Assembly (NCBI GenBank): GCA_910585915.1
Contig: CAJUGF010000002.1
Location: 46,378-66,250, forward strand
Direction of reading: 5' to 3'
DNA: 19,873 nt
From: an uncultured Bacilli bacterium
GTDB lineage: Bacteria > Bacillota_I > Bacilli_A > RF39 > UBA660
Positions 7,068-15,393 of the stretch are shown piece by piece; the stretch's first letter is position 1; every line of letters starts with the position of its first letter. The notes under the pieces were generated by a model, which saw nothing but the letters and a program-made list of their open reading frames with translations, did no database searches and was not told the origin of the DNA. The translations under genes and the position numbers were made by a program.

Positions 7068-7098
7068 GACATATTCTTATCTTTCAAAACTATATAAT
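7068..7098 (+). promoter_or_regulatory. Candidate sigma-E-type (mother-cell) promoter for spoIIP
   Basis: GACATATT (7068-7075) matches seven of eight bases of the sigma-E -35 consensus GKCATATT. TATATAAT (7091-7098) lies 15 bases downstream and resembles CATACAMT. In Bacillus spoIIP is sigma-E dependent (established). The embedded TATAAT (7093-7098) could also serve sigma-A, but no -35 at 16-18 bases supports that. Confidence 0.5.
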
Positions 7099-7120
7099 TA
7101 GGGAAGAAAGGGTGTCGCTC

Positions 7121-8086
7121 ATGAAAAAAAGGTTCATCGGAAAAAGAAGCAAAAGCAAAAAAGGATTTAAAATTATATGCTTTTTATCCATGATTCTTTT
7201 TTTCTTTTTTCTAAGTTTTCATTTACTTACAAATCATTGGAAAAAAGATATCACAAGCAAAGAATTTTTAGAAGCATTATTAAAAAACGCAACGGGGCAA
7301 AATAATTTCTATGAGTTTTTAATAACCAATCCAACAGAATACTTATTTTCTTCTGCAATGGGTATAGAAATTACCAAAAGCGAAAGTGTATTTCAAGAAG
7401 AAGAAGTATCAGGTCCCGTTTATGAATATGTGCCTGATCCCAATCCAAATACAGAAAATATCAAAGTTGATCCCATGATCTATATTTATAACACTCATCA
7501 AACTGAAGGCTACAGTAAGTATGGAATGAGTGAATACGATATTGAACCAACCGTTTTATTTGCAAGTTATTACTTAAGAGAAAAACTTAACGATTACAGT
7601 CTTCCTACAATGGTTGAAACAAGTGATATCACAGAAGTACTACGAGCCAATAATTGGACATATAGCCATTCCTATGAAGCGAGTCGTTATCTAGTTTTAG
7701 ACGCAAAAGAAAAAAATCCAAGCCTCTCTTATTTTTTTGATATCCACCGAGATAGTGCTGGATACAATGCATCTACAACAGAATACAACAATAAAAAATA
7801 CGCTAAAATTCTCTTTGTTATTGGCAAAGAACATGAAAATTATGAACAAAACTTAAATTTAGCAAATCAATTGAACGAAAAAATAAAAAATAAAATTCCT
7901 AGTATCTCAAGAGGAGTAATTGGGAAAGAAGGTAAAAATGTAAATGGTATTTATAATCAAGACATCCACCCCAATACGTTATTAATAGAAATTGGTGGAA
8001 AAGATAATTCTATCTTTGAAGTAACAAATACTATGGAAATACTAGCATCTTCATTAAAAGAATATATAGAGGAGAATGAAGAGTGA
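7121..8086 (+). CDS. spoIIP: Stage II sporulation protein P (SpoIIP)
   Basis: SpoIIP is the septal peptidoglycan amidase/endopeptidase of the SpoIIDMP complex that drives engulfment of the forespore. The 321-aa protein has a basic N-terminus, a membrane anchor (about residues 16-36), and a catalytic domain from residue ~118: IYIYNTHQTEGY (H126), the SYEASR motif near 184-189, FFDIHRDS (H209), NGIYNQD, and LLIEIGG (E290). These fit the zinc-dependent Amidase_3-like fold. I prefer ATG 7121 with AGAAAGGG at the right distance; GTG 7112 would add three residues and overlaps the ribosome binding site. Its TGA overlaps the GTG of the next gene, so the two are coupled. Its presence, with gpr, marks the organism as an endospore former. 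Confidence 0.95.
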   Translation: MKKRFIGKRSKSKKGFKIICFLSMILFFFFLSFHLLTNHWKKDITSKEFLEALLKNATGQNNFYEFLITNPTEYLFSSAMGIEITKSESVFQEEEVSGPVYEYVPDPNPNTENIKVDPMIYIYNTHQTEGYSKYGMSEYDIEPTVLFASYYLREKLNDYSLPTMVETSDITEVLRANNWTYSHSYEASRYLVLDAKEKNPSLSYFFDIHRDSAGYNASTTEYNNKKYAKILFVIGKEHENYEQNLNLANQLNEKIKNKIPSISRGVIGKEGKNVNGIYNQDIHPNTLLIEIGGKDNSIFEVTNTMEILASSLKEYIEENEE

Positions 8087-8412
8087 AAAAGAAAGAGAAA
8101 ACAAATTGGTTCTTAAGAAGTATAATGTTATTATTTATTCTTTATTTATCCTTATCCATAGCAATGGAAACAGGATATTATGAATCAAAACTAAATGAAA
8201 AGACCATTTTAACTGAAGAAAGTATACAGCAATTTGAGAAAGATGTAAGAGAAGGAAAAAATGTTGATATTAATGATTATGTAGTTGAAAAAAATCGTGA
8301 TTTTTCAAATGGTGCTACCAAAGCAGGAGTATTTATCTCATCCCTAGTAGAAGACGTCATGTCAGAAGGAATTAACAAAATGGTAGATATCTTAAAAAAA
8401 TTATTTACATAA
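8083..8412 (+). CDS. Small single-pass membrane protein in the yqxA position
   Basis: The 109-aa protein has one hydrophobic segment (about residues 12-28) and then a charged outer or inner domain with a conserved-looking ending VFISSLVEDVMSEGINKMVD. The GTG start (8083) overlaps the TGA of spoIIP by four bases and follows GAGGAG, so it is translationally coupled to spoIIP. In Bacillus the gene between spoIIP and lepA is yqxA, a ~110-aa membrane protein; size, topology and position agree, but I cannot confirm sequence homology by eye. A role in sporulation is inferred from context only. A strong terminator follows, ending the spoIIP transcript. Confidence 0.8.
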   Translation: MKKKEKTNWFLRSIMLLFILYLSLSIAMETGYYESKLNEKTILTEESIQQFEKDVREGKNVDINDYVVEKNRDFSNGATKAGVFISSLVEDVMSEGINKMVDILKKLFT

Positions 8413-8413
8413 T

Positions 8414-8437
8414 ACAGAATTACCATTCTGTTTTTTC
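8414..8437 (+). terminator. Rho-independent terminator of the spoIIP operon
   Basis: ACAGAAT (8414-8420) pairs perfectly with ATTCTGT (8425-8431) around loop TACC, followed by a T run to 8436. Confidence 0.88.
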
Positions 8438-8455
8438 TTTCAAAAGAAAATAGGA

Positions 8456-8484
8456 TTTACGATAAAGAATTTCTCATGTATAAT
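8456..8484 (+). promoter_or_regulatory. Sigma-A promoter for lepA
   Basis: TTTACG (8456-8461) and TATAAT (8479-8484) are 17 bases apart. The -10 ends 18 bases before the lepA ATG, so the leader is about 12 bases and starts almost on the ribosome binding site. Confidence 0.65.
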
Positions 8485-8502
8485 ACTAAATAGGTGAAAA
8501 AC

Positions 8503-10302
8503 ATGATTAAACAGGAAAACATTCGTAACTTTTCAATCATTGCCCATATAGATCATGGGAAAAGTACATTAGCTGATCGAATTTTAGAGATAACTGGAAG
8601 TGTATCAGCACGCGAAATGAAAGAACAGCTCTTGGATAGTATGGATCTTGAAAGAGAAAGAGGAATTACCATCAAACTAAACGCCGTTTCACTCCCATAT
8701 CAAAAAGATGGAGAAACCTACCTCTTAAATTTAATTGACACCCCTGGTCACGTTGATTTTTCTTACGAAGTAAGCCGTTCTCTTGCAGCTTGTGAAGGCG
8801 CCATTTTAGTAGTAGATGCTGCACAAGGGATTGAAGCACAAACACTGGCAAATCTTTATCTAGCATTAGAGCAAGATTTAAAAATTATTCCTGTCATTAA
8901 TAAAATCGATTTACCTAATGCAAATATTCTCAAAGTGAAAGAAGAATTAAAAAAAGTATTAGGGTTTCAAGAAGAAGATATTTTATTATGTAGTGGTAAA
9001 ACAGGGGTAGGAGTAGAAGAATTAATTCATGCTGTCATCGATCGAATCGAATCGCCAAAAATTGAAAATGAAGAACCCTTAAGAGCTTTAATATTCGATT
9101 CCTACTTTGATCCATATAAAGGAGTTGTAACTCTAATTAAAGTCGTTGATGGATGCGTATCTGTAGGAGACACGATTCATTTAATGGCTACAGGAAGTGA
9201 ATTTTTAGTAACAGAACTTGGCGTACATCACCCCAAAGAAGAAAAATGGGAAACGTTAAGAAGTGGAGAAGTTGGATATCTTTGTGCTAGCATGAAAGAT
9301 ATTAGCAGTATACATGTTGGTGATACCATTACTTTAAGTAAAAGGAAATCTACAAAATCAATTGCTGGATACAAGCCAATGAAACCAATGGTATATTCAG
9401 GAATATTTCCCGTAGAACCAAACAAATATGAAGCTTTAAAAGAGGCATTTATCAAGTTAAAATTAAATGATGCTGCCCTAACTTTTGAACCAGAAACTAG
9501 TGAAGCTTTAGGTTTTGGCTTCCGTGTAGGCTTCTTAGGACTATTACACATGGATATTATTATGACAAGACTAGAGCGAGAATTTGATCTAGATGTCATT
9601 GCTACAAGCCCCAGTGTTATTTACGAAATAACTTTAACCAATGGGGAAGAAATCCAAATTGACAGTCCAAATAAAATGCCTGAAAGCGTTAAAATTAGTG
9701 AGATTAGAGAACCATATATTTATACCAATATTATTGTTCCTTCAGAATATATTGGATCCATTATGGAACTATGTCAAAATAAAAGAGGAATATACAAATC
9801 TCTTGAATATATAGATGAAGCAAGAGTTAATATTCACTATGAAATACCACTTTCAGAAATTGTTTATGATTTTTTTGATAAATTAAAAAGTACTACCAAA
9901 GGATACGCTTCCTTTGACTATGAAATCGTTGGCTACCGTCCTAGTAAACTTGTCAAAATGGATATTTTATTAAATGGACAAATTGTGGATGCGCTATCGA
10001 TTATTGTACATAAAGATTTTGCATATCAAAAAGGAAGAACAATTACTACAAAACTAAAAGAATTAATACCAAGACAATTATTCCAAGTACCCATTCAAGC
10101 AAGTGTTGGTTCAAAAGTTGTAGCAAGAGAAAATATCAGCGCAATGAAAAAGAATGTTTTAGCAAAATGTTATGGTGGAGATATTACAAGAAAAAGAAAA
10201 CTATTAGAAAAACAAAAAGAAGGAAAAAAGCGAATGAAAATGGTTGGAAACGTGGAAGTCCCAAAAGACGCGTTCCTAGCAGTTTTAAGCGAAGAAAAAT
10301 AA
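8503..10302 (+). CDS. lepA: Elongation factor 4 (LepA), back-translocating GTPase
   Basis: EF4 is a ribosome-associated translational GTPase that acts on translocation or initiation under stress. The 599-aa product has normal length and all G motifs: G1 AHIDHGKST, G2 within RGITIK, G3 DTPGHVDF, G4 NKIDLPNA and G5 CSGKTGVGV. Domains II, III and V follow, and the LepA-specific C-terminal domain contains GGDITRKRKLLEKQKEGKKR, near the end. The start is ATG 8503, with AGGTG at 8492-8496; an upstream in-frame GTG (8494) is part of that site. It heads a same-strand run with the unknown 179-aa gene and hemW, as lepA-hemW in Bacillus. Confidence 0.98.
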   Translation: MIKQENIRNFSIIAHIDHGKSTLADRILEITGSVSAREMKEQLLDSMDLERERGITIKLNAVSLPYQKDGETYLLNLIDTPGHVDFSYEVSRSLAACEGAILVVDAAQGIEAQTLANLYLALEQDLKIIPVINKIDLPNANILKVKEELKKVLGFQEEDILLCSGKTGVGVEELIHAVIDRIESPKIENEEPLRALIFDSYFDPYKGVVTLIKVVDGCVSVGDTIHLMATGSEFLVTELGVHHPKEEKWETLRSGEVGYLCASMKDISSIHVGDTITLSKRKSTKSIAGYKPMKPMVYSGIFPVEPNKYEALKEAFIKLKLNDAALTFEPETSEALGFGFRVGFLGLLHMDIIMTRLEREFDLDVIATSPSVIYEITLTNGEEIQIDSPNKMPESVKISEIREPYIYTNIIVPSEYIGSIMELCQNKRGIYKSLEYIDEARVNIHYEIPLSEIVYDFFDKLKSTTKGYASFDYEIVGYRPSKLVKMDILLNGQIVDALSIIVHKDFAYQKGRTITTKLKELIPRQLFQVPIQASVGSKVVARENISAMKKNVLAKCYGGDITRKRKLLEKQKEGKKRMKMVGNVEVPKDAFLAVLSEEK

Positions 10303-10333
10303 TTTAGAAGAGAATAACAAAATGAGGTAAAAA

Positions 10334-10873
10334 ATGAAAAATCTATATATACAAATGGCATTAACTTATCGTTTATCACTAAAATCAACAGCTAAGTTAA
10401 TGAAAAAAACAGAAGAAGAAACTTTTAAAGAATTGACAGTAAATACATATGGATATAGAGCTCTAATGTATTTATGGAACGTTGAAGCAATCTTAGAGGA
10501 TAGTGAAACAGAAAGACAAAAAGAACGGAGAGCCTTTAATTTTTTTGCGATGCTTCTTTCTACCAAAAAGCAAGCAGATAGGAAACGCCAAAAAGAATTG
10601 TTAGAAATTTTATTAAAAGAGGAAAGGCAATATCAAGAAGTGAAAAAGAAATGCCAACAGCGAAGAGAATTAGAAGAAAAAGACGTAGAAATCATCGCAA
10701 AGTATCGAACCAAATATGCCATACCTGCAAATGCGTTGGAAGGCGAATTAGCAATATCAAGAAATATATTACAACGATTAGAAAATAAGATAGAAGACCA
10801 AGCATTAAGTCAAAAAATACAAGATTTAAACGATTATTATCAAGATTATGCCCAATCAGTATCCAAAAGATAG
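10334..10873 (+). CDS. Hypothetical helical protein between lepA and hemW
   Basis: I do not recognise this 179-aa family. The start ATG 10334 follows GAGGT, and the stop is TAG 10871-10873. The N-terminal ~35 residues (MALTYRLSLKSTAKLMKK within them) look like a helix-turn-helix, the middle (about 55-125) is highly charged and should form a long helical or coiled-coil region, and the C-terminal part (ALEGELAISRNILQRLE) again looks like a helix-turn-helix. This could be a DNA-binding or regulatory protein, but that is inference from pattern alone. It lies within the lepA-hemW interval and ends 11 bases before the hemW ATG, so it is cotranscribed with them. I know of no gene at this place in Bacillus. 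Confidence 0.75.
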   Translation: MKNLYIQMALTYRLSLKSTAKLMKKTEEETFKELTVNTYGYRALMYLWNVEAILEDSETERQKERRAFNFFAMLLSTKKQADRKRQKELLEILLKEERQYQEVKKKCQQRRELEEKDVEIIAKYRTKYAIPANALEGELAISRNILQRLENKIEDQALSQKIQDLNDYYQDYAQSVSKR

Positions 10874-10884
10874 TGGATGTAAAA

Positions 10885-11967
10885 ATGAAAGCAGTCTACA
10901 TCCACATCCCTTTTTGTAAAAGTATTTGTAGCTATTGTGACTTTTGCAAAATGTTTTATAATCAAAAATGGGCGCATGCATATTTACTCGCCTTAAAAGA
11001 TGAAATAAATGATCAATATATGGGGGAAGAAATACAATCGCTTTATATTGGTGGAGGAACCCCTTCTTGTTTATCAAAAAAAGAATTAGAATACTTAATG
11101 CAAATATTGAAAGTTTTTAAAAGAAAAAAAGACTGTGAATTTACTTTTGAATGTAATTTAAATGATATTAATGAAGAATTATTAAAAATATTAAAACAAA
11201 ATGGCGTAAATAGATTAAGTATTGGGATAGAATCATTCGATGAAAAAAAACTAATATTAATGGGAAGAAATCATTCCTATGAAAAAGCTAAAGAAAAAAT
11301 GAAATTAGCAAGAAAGTTTGGTTTTGATAACATCAACCTTGATTTGATTTATGGTTTCTACAACGAAACATTAAAAACTACAATGAACGATTTAAAACTA
11401 TTATTATCTTTAGAACCAGATCATATCAGTACTTATAGTTTAATTCTATCAAGTCATACATTATTATATCAAAATAAAATCAATGCAATATCAGAAGATC
11501 TAGATGCAGCAATGTATCAAAGTATTTGCAACCGGTTAAAAAAGAAAAGATTTAATCATTACGAAGTAAGCAACTTTGCCAAAAAAGGAAAAGAATCAAA
11601 ACACAATTTAAATTACTGGAATAATGGAGAATACTATGGCTTTGGTTTATCAGCTTCAGGATATATCGATGGCATTCGTTATACAAATACCTTGAATTTA
11701 ACGAAATATTTAAATGGAGAGTACACAGGGCAGAAAGAAATTTTAACTAAAAAAGATATTTTGGATACCGCCATTATGCTAGGACTTAGAAAAACAAGTG
11801 GAATTCATTTAGAAACATTTAAAAAAAACTATGGCTTTCCCTTAGAGAGTGCTTACCCAATATTACCCTTACTAAAAAATAAAGAATTAATCAAAAAGAA
11901 GGGATATATTTATATAAACCCGGACAAACTATATGTGATGAATGAAATACTCATTAAATTAATTTGA
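10885..11967 (+). CDS. hemW: Radical SAM heme chaperone HemW
   Basis: HemW binds heme and delivers it to target proteins; it was long mistaken for oxygen-independent coproporphyrinogen oxidase HemN. The 360-aa protein has the radical-SAM cluster motif C11-x3-C15-x2-C18 in FCKSICSYCDF, the SAM-binding IGGGTPS, and the family segment HNLNYWNNGEYYGFG. HemW proteins have only three cluster cysteines, unlike CPO-type HemN with an additional cysteine near the motif; here C21 follows, as a residue of DFCKMF. The C-terminal part holds the HemN_C-type domain (LRKTSGIHLETF). I choose ATG 10885, with GTGGA upstream; GTG 10873 would overlap the preceding stop and add four residues. hrcA-grpE-dnaK, which follow hemW in Bacillus, are not here. 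Confidence 0.92.
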   Translation: MKAVYIHIPFCKSICSYCDFCKMFYNQKWAHAYLLALKDEINDQYMGEEIQSLYIGGGTPSCLSKKELEYLMQILKVFKRKKDCEFTFECNLNDINEELLKILKQNGVNRLSIGIESFDEKKLILMGRNHSYEKAKEKMKLARKFGFDNINLDLIYGFYNETLKTTMNDLKLLLSLEPDHISTYSLILSSHTLLYQNKINAISEDLDAAMYQSICNRLKKKRFNHYEVSNFAKKGKESKHNLNYWNNGEYYGFGLSASGYIDGIRYTNTLNLTKYLNGEYTGQKEILTKKDILDTAIMLGLRKTSGIHLETFKKNYGFPLESAYPILPLLKNKELIKKKGYIYINPDKLYVMNEILIKLI

Positions 11968-11982
11968 GTTGGGGTGAAACAT

Positions 11983-12477
11983 TTGAAAAAAATAGCGCTT
12001 TTCTTATTGCTACTAATTCTACCATTAAAAGTATCAGCAAGTAGTTACATCCAAGATTTTCAAGTGAAAAACGGCACTCTTACTATACCATTTAACGAAA
12101 AAAATAATCTCTATACCATAAAATTAGAAGAGAATGCCCAAGAAGTATTGTTTGAATATCGTTTAGAAAATGAGCAATCCAAAGTAGAAATTATAGGAAA
12201 TAATTATAAAAACCAAGAAGAAAATGTTATGATACTTAAAGTAATCGATGAAGAAAACAATGATTCTCAGAGCTATACTTTTTATCTAGAAAAAGAAGAA
12301 GATAAAAGTGTTATAGCAATTCCAAATGATACTTTAAATAATATAGAAAACACAAAAGAAATTCCATACCTAAAAGAAATAGTAATTGGTATTTGTCTCG
12401 CATTAATTGTAACTTTATTTAAAATTCTAATTATCAATTTTTTTAAAAAAAGTAAAAAATTAAAATCACCAGCATAA
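11983..12477 (+). CDS. Exported protein with cadherin-like beta-sandwich domain and C-terminal anchor
   Basis: The ~164-aa protein begins with a clear signal peptide (KKIALFLLLLILPLKVSAS), followed by a domain of about 85 residues of the cadherin-like beta-sandwich type (IQDFQVKNGTLTIPFN, then NLYTIKLEENAQEV, VMILKV and QSYTFYLEKEED). A transmembrane helix (about 131-154, YLKEIVIGICLALIVTL) and a basic tail (KKSKKLK) end it. The topology is therefore an outside domain with a C-terminal anchor. The likely start is TTG 11983, six bases after GGGGTG; GTG 11974, nine bases upstream, lies in that site. Such domains usually mediate surface interactions; the partner is unknown. Its gene follows hemW by 15 bases, and its end forms part of a hairpin covering the next gene's start. 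Confidence 0.8.
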   Translation: MKKIALFLLLLILPLKVSASSYIQDFQVKNGTLTIPFNEKNNLYTIKLEENAQEVLFEYRLENEQSKVEIIGNNYKNQEENVMILKVIDEENNDSQSYTFYLEKEEDKSVIAIPNDTLNNIENTKEIPYLKEIVIGICLALIVTLFKILIINFFKKSKKLKSPA

Positions 12478-12498
12478 GATGAAGCAGGTGATTTTTTT
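12463..12498 (+). terminator. Terminator-like hairpin containing the ribosome binding site of the next gene
   Basis: AAATCACC (12463-12470) pairs perfectly with GGTGATTT (12487-12494), with an inner GC/GC pair across an A-A mismatch, and the T run reaches 12498. The 3' arm holds the AGGTGA ribosome binding site of the GDPD gene, and its TTG start is the last part of the T run. The element could attenuate transcription or block translation. Confidence 0.6.
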
Positions 12499-13105
12499 GA
12501 ATTTAATAGCCCACAGAGGTCTCATAAAAAATGGGGCAAAAGAAAACTCCATTGAAGCATTTCAAAATGCGATAGAAAGCGAAAATTATAAAGGTTTTGA
12601 ATTTGATATTAGAACAAGCAAAGATGGCATTTTTTTTATTCATCACAATATATTCTTAGATGGTAGATTATTTAACACAATAGAATCAAAAGAATTAAAA
12701 GAAATCTATAAGCTACCCACATTAGAAGAAGTTCTAAATTTGAAAACTGACAAAATCATGTTACTAGAAATCAAAGAACCTAATATTAATATTGATAATT
12801 TAATTGCCTTATTAAGTTCATTTAAAAGCAAAAATATTTATATCGATTCCTTTGATAATCAGATTATACAAAAACTAATTAAAGCGAATAATGATTTTAA
12901 ATATGGCGTTTTAAACTATATTTTAAATAGCGAAAAAGATTACAGTGAATATCAATTTATTGGATTACTATCTCCTATCATCACAGAAAAGCTATTAACT
13001 TTTTTTAAAGACCAAAAATTGGAAGTATTTGTTTATGGAATTAAGAAAAATTCAAAATTAGAAGACATACCAAATGTTTACTATATAGTAGACGCCAAGG
13101 AATAA
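12497..13105 (+). CDS. Small glycerophosphodiester phosphodiesterase-family protein
   Basis: GDPD enzymes hydrolyse glycerophosphodiesters to glycerol-3-phosphate and an alcohol. The 202-aa product shows the TIM-barrel signatures: IAHRG (H6), KENSIEAF, EFDIRTSKDG (metal ligands E35, D37), FIHH (H49) and LLEIKEP (E91). The usual HD pair at the second catalytic histidine is HH here, and the C-terminal half is short compared with typical ~240-aa proteins, so activity should be tested rather than assumed. No signal peptide is present, so it is probably cytoplasmic. The likely start is TTG 12497, five bases after AGGTGA; the upstream ATG 12479 has no ribosome binding site and lies in the hairpin loop. 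It is the last gene of the lepA run. Confidence 0.82.
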   Translation: MNLIAHRGLIKNGAKENSIEAFQNAIESENYKGFEFDIRTSKDGIFFIHHNIFLDGRLFNTIESKELKEIYKLPTLEEVLNLKTDKIMLLEIKEPNINIDNLIALLSSFKSKNIYIDSFDNQIIQKLIKANNDFKYGVLNYILNSEKDYSEYQFIGLLSPIITEKLLTFFKDQKLEVFVYGIKKNSKLEDIPNVYYIVDAKE

Positions 13106-13113
13106 GAAAACAT

Positions 13114-13142
13114 TTGTGACCAATTTATCGTTATGATATAAT
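13114..13142 (+). promoter_or_regulatory. Sigma-A promoter for the 741-aa membrane protein
   Basis: TTGTGA (13114-13119) and TATAAT (13137-13142) are 17 bases apart, with TG one base before the -10 (extended). An ATG at 13141 overlaps the -10 and is therefore not the start of the next gene. Confidence 0.8.
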
Positions 13143-13167
13143 GAACAATAATAGGAGTGGATTCATA

Positions 13168-15393
13168 ATGGAATTTAAAAATGAAAATACCAAAGAAATC
13201 ATAAATTTAGAACAACTAAGAGAAAAAGCAGTTGACACCTTAGAAATGGAAATCATTGAAGAAATGGATGAAAACATGATGGAAAGTACCCAAAGTTTTG
13301 AAACTATAACAGAAGAGAAAGAAGACCAAGAAAACAACAAAGAAGAAAAGGCAAAGAAAAAAGCAAATTGGAAAGAAAAATGGAATAATTTAAAAGAAAA
13401 GTGGGTAGCCTTGCCTAAAAAGAAAAAAATACTTATTATTATAGCAAGTGTTATCGTACTCATTTTATGTATTGGCTCAATTGTATTTTTTCTAATTACC
13501 AGAAAAAATGAAAAAGGACCAGAAATCAAAGATGTGATTGTTGATTTAGATAACTATCGTTACAAAAATGGTAAACTGGTATTTTTGGATGAAACCAAAA
13601 AAGAAATTGGAGAATATGCTTGCGAGAATGAAGATCAAGAGCTATGTTATGTTGCTTATTATAGTGATGAAGACCAATTTGACGAACCCAAATACATTTA
13701 TGAAGACGAAAGTAATATCAAACAAAGAAGCAGCATTTTTCTAAATCAATATGTTTTTGTTTATGACAACAAAGAAAAAGAAAACGGCTCAATAAAACTT
13801 TACGACCTTCAGAAAAAAGAAGTAACAGATGAATTTTTACTAGTAAAAGGGTATGATAAATTAAGAAATCAAATAGTTTTTAAAGATAAAAATAATCAAT
13901 ATGGTCTACTTGAACTAACAAGTGAAAGCATTGACATGAAAATTATGCCACAGTACGATTATTTAGGAGTGATGAATTCCAAAGATAGTATTGATCGTGC
14001 AATAGGAAAACAAAACGGGAAATGGTATTTAACTGATTTTTCTGCTAACAATTTAACTAAACCAATTGCTGGAGAAATTAAAGATTACAATGATCACTAC
14101 ATCAAAATTATGGATGATTATGGAAATTATCATGCAGTAGATTATAACGGAAACGAAATAAATAGTGATTCTTATGACTATATTGACTTATTAGAAGAAT
14201 ATGTATTCTTTATTAAAGATCAAAAAATCTGGATTGAAAACTATGAACATCAGAAAATGAATATGGAGGGAATTGCATTATCGAATAAAAACTATATTCC
14301 TACATATACTTATTCCAAAGAAAAGAAACTAATTAAAACCGAAAAGAGCTATGAAATAACTTATCAAGGCAAAACGATGAATATTGAAATAATGGATAAT
14401 AATGGTGATATCCATGACAAAAAAAGTATTAATTTAAACGAAGGTCGAGTAAGTGCCAATTTATCGTTTTTAAGTTATTACGATGGAAAATTATACATAT
14501 TTAAAGATAAAGAAAAAAATGAATTATTAGGGACCTATTCATGTGAAAATAAAAATAGTATTAGCGATGATACAAATGAATTAAATAATTGTGCAATCGC
14601 CAAAGAAAGCTACTATGAAGATAACGATCGTGAAGCAGTACAAAATGGAGATTTAGGGGTATTACCAGTCTTCAATGAACGTTATGTCTTTATTGCAGAT
14701 CAAAAAAATGAGAGCGATTTAAACATAGTTCTATATGATCTAAAAGAAAATGCAAATAAATCGAAATACAAAACAGTGGATACAGGAACTTACACAAAAT
14801 CGCATGATATTACATTTGTTAATGTCAATAATTCCTATATAATAGCAGAAAATAAAAATGGCAAATTTGGCATTATTCGTATAAATACCAATAGTGTAGA
14901 AGGCGTTAAGGAATTTGACTACAATCACATTGAAAGAATAGGATTGTACTACATTATTCAAAACAGCAGTGGTTATGCTTTGATGGATCATAGTGGAAAT
15001 ATTTTAACATCTTCTGTAACGAATAAAATTAGAGACTTCGATTTGGATGCAAAATACTTAGTAACCAAAGAATCAAAATATCATTTATATAATCTCGAAG
15101 GAAAAGCTTTAACGCCAAGTGGTTATGATTATATTTCACTTTACAATAATTACTTTGGTGCAGTCAGCAATCAAACACTAAACTTTTACTCTTATGACAA
15201 TCCAGATAAAGCTTTAACAGAAGGAATTAAGTTAGAAAGAAATAACTATTATGGTGAAGGGACCCTTGCTTACAAAGTAACGATTACTGGAACAAATGCA
15301 AGAGTTCAAATTGGTAAAAACAATAATACCTATGAAACCAAGAATGTTTCACTAATTCCTAAAACTGCTGAGTCAAATGGGGATGCATCATGA
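13168..15393 (+). CDS. Large membrane-anchored protein with WG-type repeats, two Cys-pair modules
   Basis: The 741-aa protein has a charged, acidic then basic N-terminal cytoplasmic region (residues 1-85), one transmembrane helix (about 88-110) and a large outside domain. That domain consists of WG-like beta-propeller repeats (such as GKWYLTDFSANN, KFGIIRINTN and GYALMDHSGN). It contains two copies of a larger module, starting near residues 130 and 437. Each begins with Y-x-GKL..F.D....GxY.C, then a second Cys (C152/C160 and C459/C475), then YVF..D, ..LYDL, and a repeat. The start is ATG 13168 after TAGGAGTGG; an ATG at 13141 lies in the promoter. The stop overlaps the ATG of the next gene, which carries the same module. 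Function unknown; a surface binding or sensing role is a guess. Confidence 0.85.
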   Translation: MEFKNENTKEIINLEQLREKAVDTLEMEIIEEMDENMMESTQSFETITEEKEDQENNKEEKAKKKANWKEKWNNLKEKWVALPKKKKILIIIASVIVLILCIGSIVFFLITRKNEKGPEIKDVIVDLDNYRYKNGKLVFLDETKKEIGEYACENEDQELCYVAYYSDEDQFDEPKYIYEDESNIKQRSSIFLNQYVFVYDNKEKENGSIKLYDLQKKEVTDEFLLVKGYDKLRNQIVFKDKNNQYGLLELTSESIDMKIMPQYDYLGVMNSKDSIDRAIGKQNGKWYLTDFSANNLTKPIAGEIKDYNDHYIKIMDDYGNYHAVDYNGNEINSDSYDYIDLLEEYVFFIKDQKIWIENYEHQKMNMEGIALSNKNYIPTYTYSKEKKLIKTEKSYEITYQGKTMNIEIMDNNGDIHDKKSINLNEGRVSANLSFLSYYDGKLYIFKDKEKNELLGTYSCENKNSISDDTNELNNCAIAKESYYEDNDREAVQNGDLGVLPVFNERYVFIADQKNESDLNIVLYDLKENANKSKYKTVDTGTYTKSHDITFVNVNNSYIIAENKNGKFGIIRINTNSVEGVKEFDYNHIERIGLYYIIQNSSGYALMDHSGNILTSSVTNKIRDFDLDAKYLVTKESKYHLYNLEGKALTPSGYDYISLYNNYFGAVSNQTLNFYSYDNPDKALTEGIKLERNNYYGEGTLAYKVTITGTNARVQIGKNNNTYETKNVSLIPKTAESNGDAS

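Noticed and set aside
13131..13529. Minus-strand open frame opposite the N-terminus of the 741-aa membrane protein
   Set aside because: It is the complement of a Lys/Glu-rich and transmembrane coding region with a good promoter, ribosome binding site and repeat-rich protein on the plus strand.
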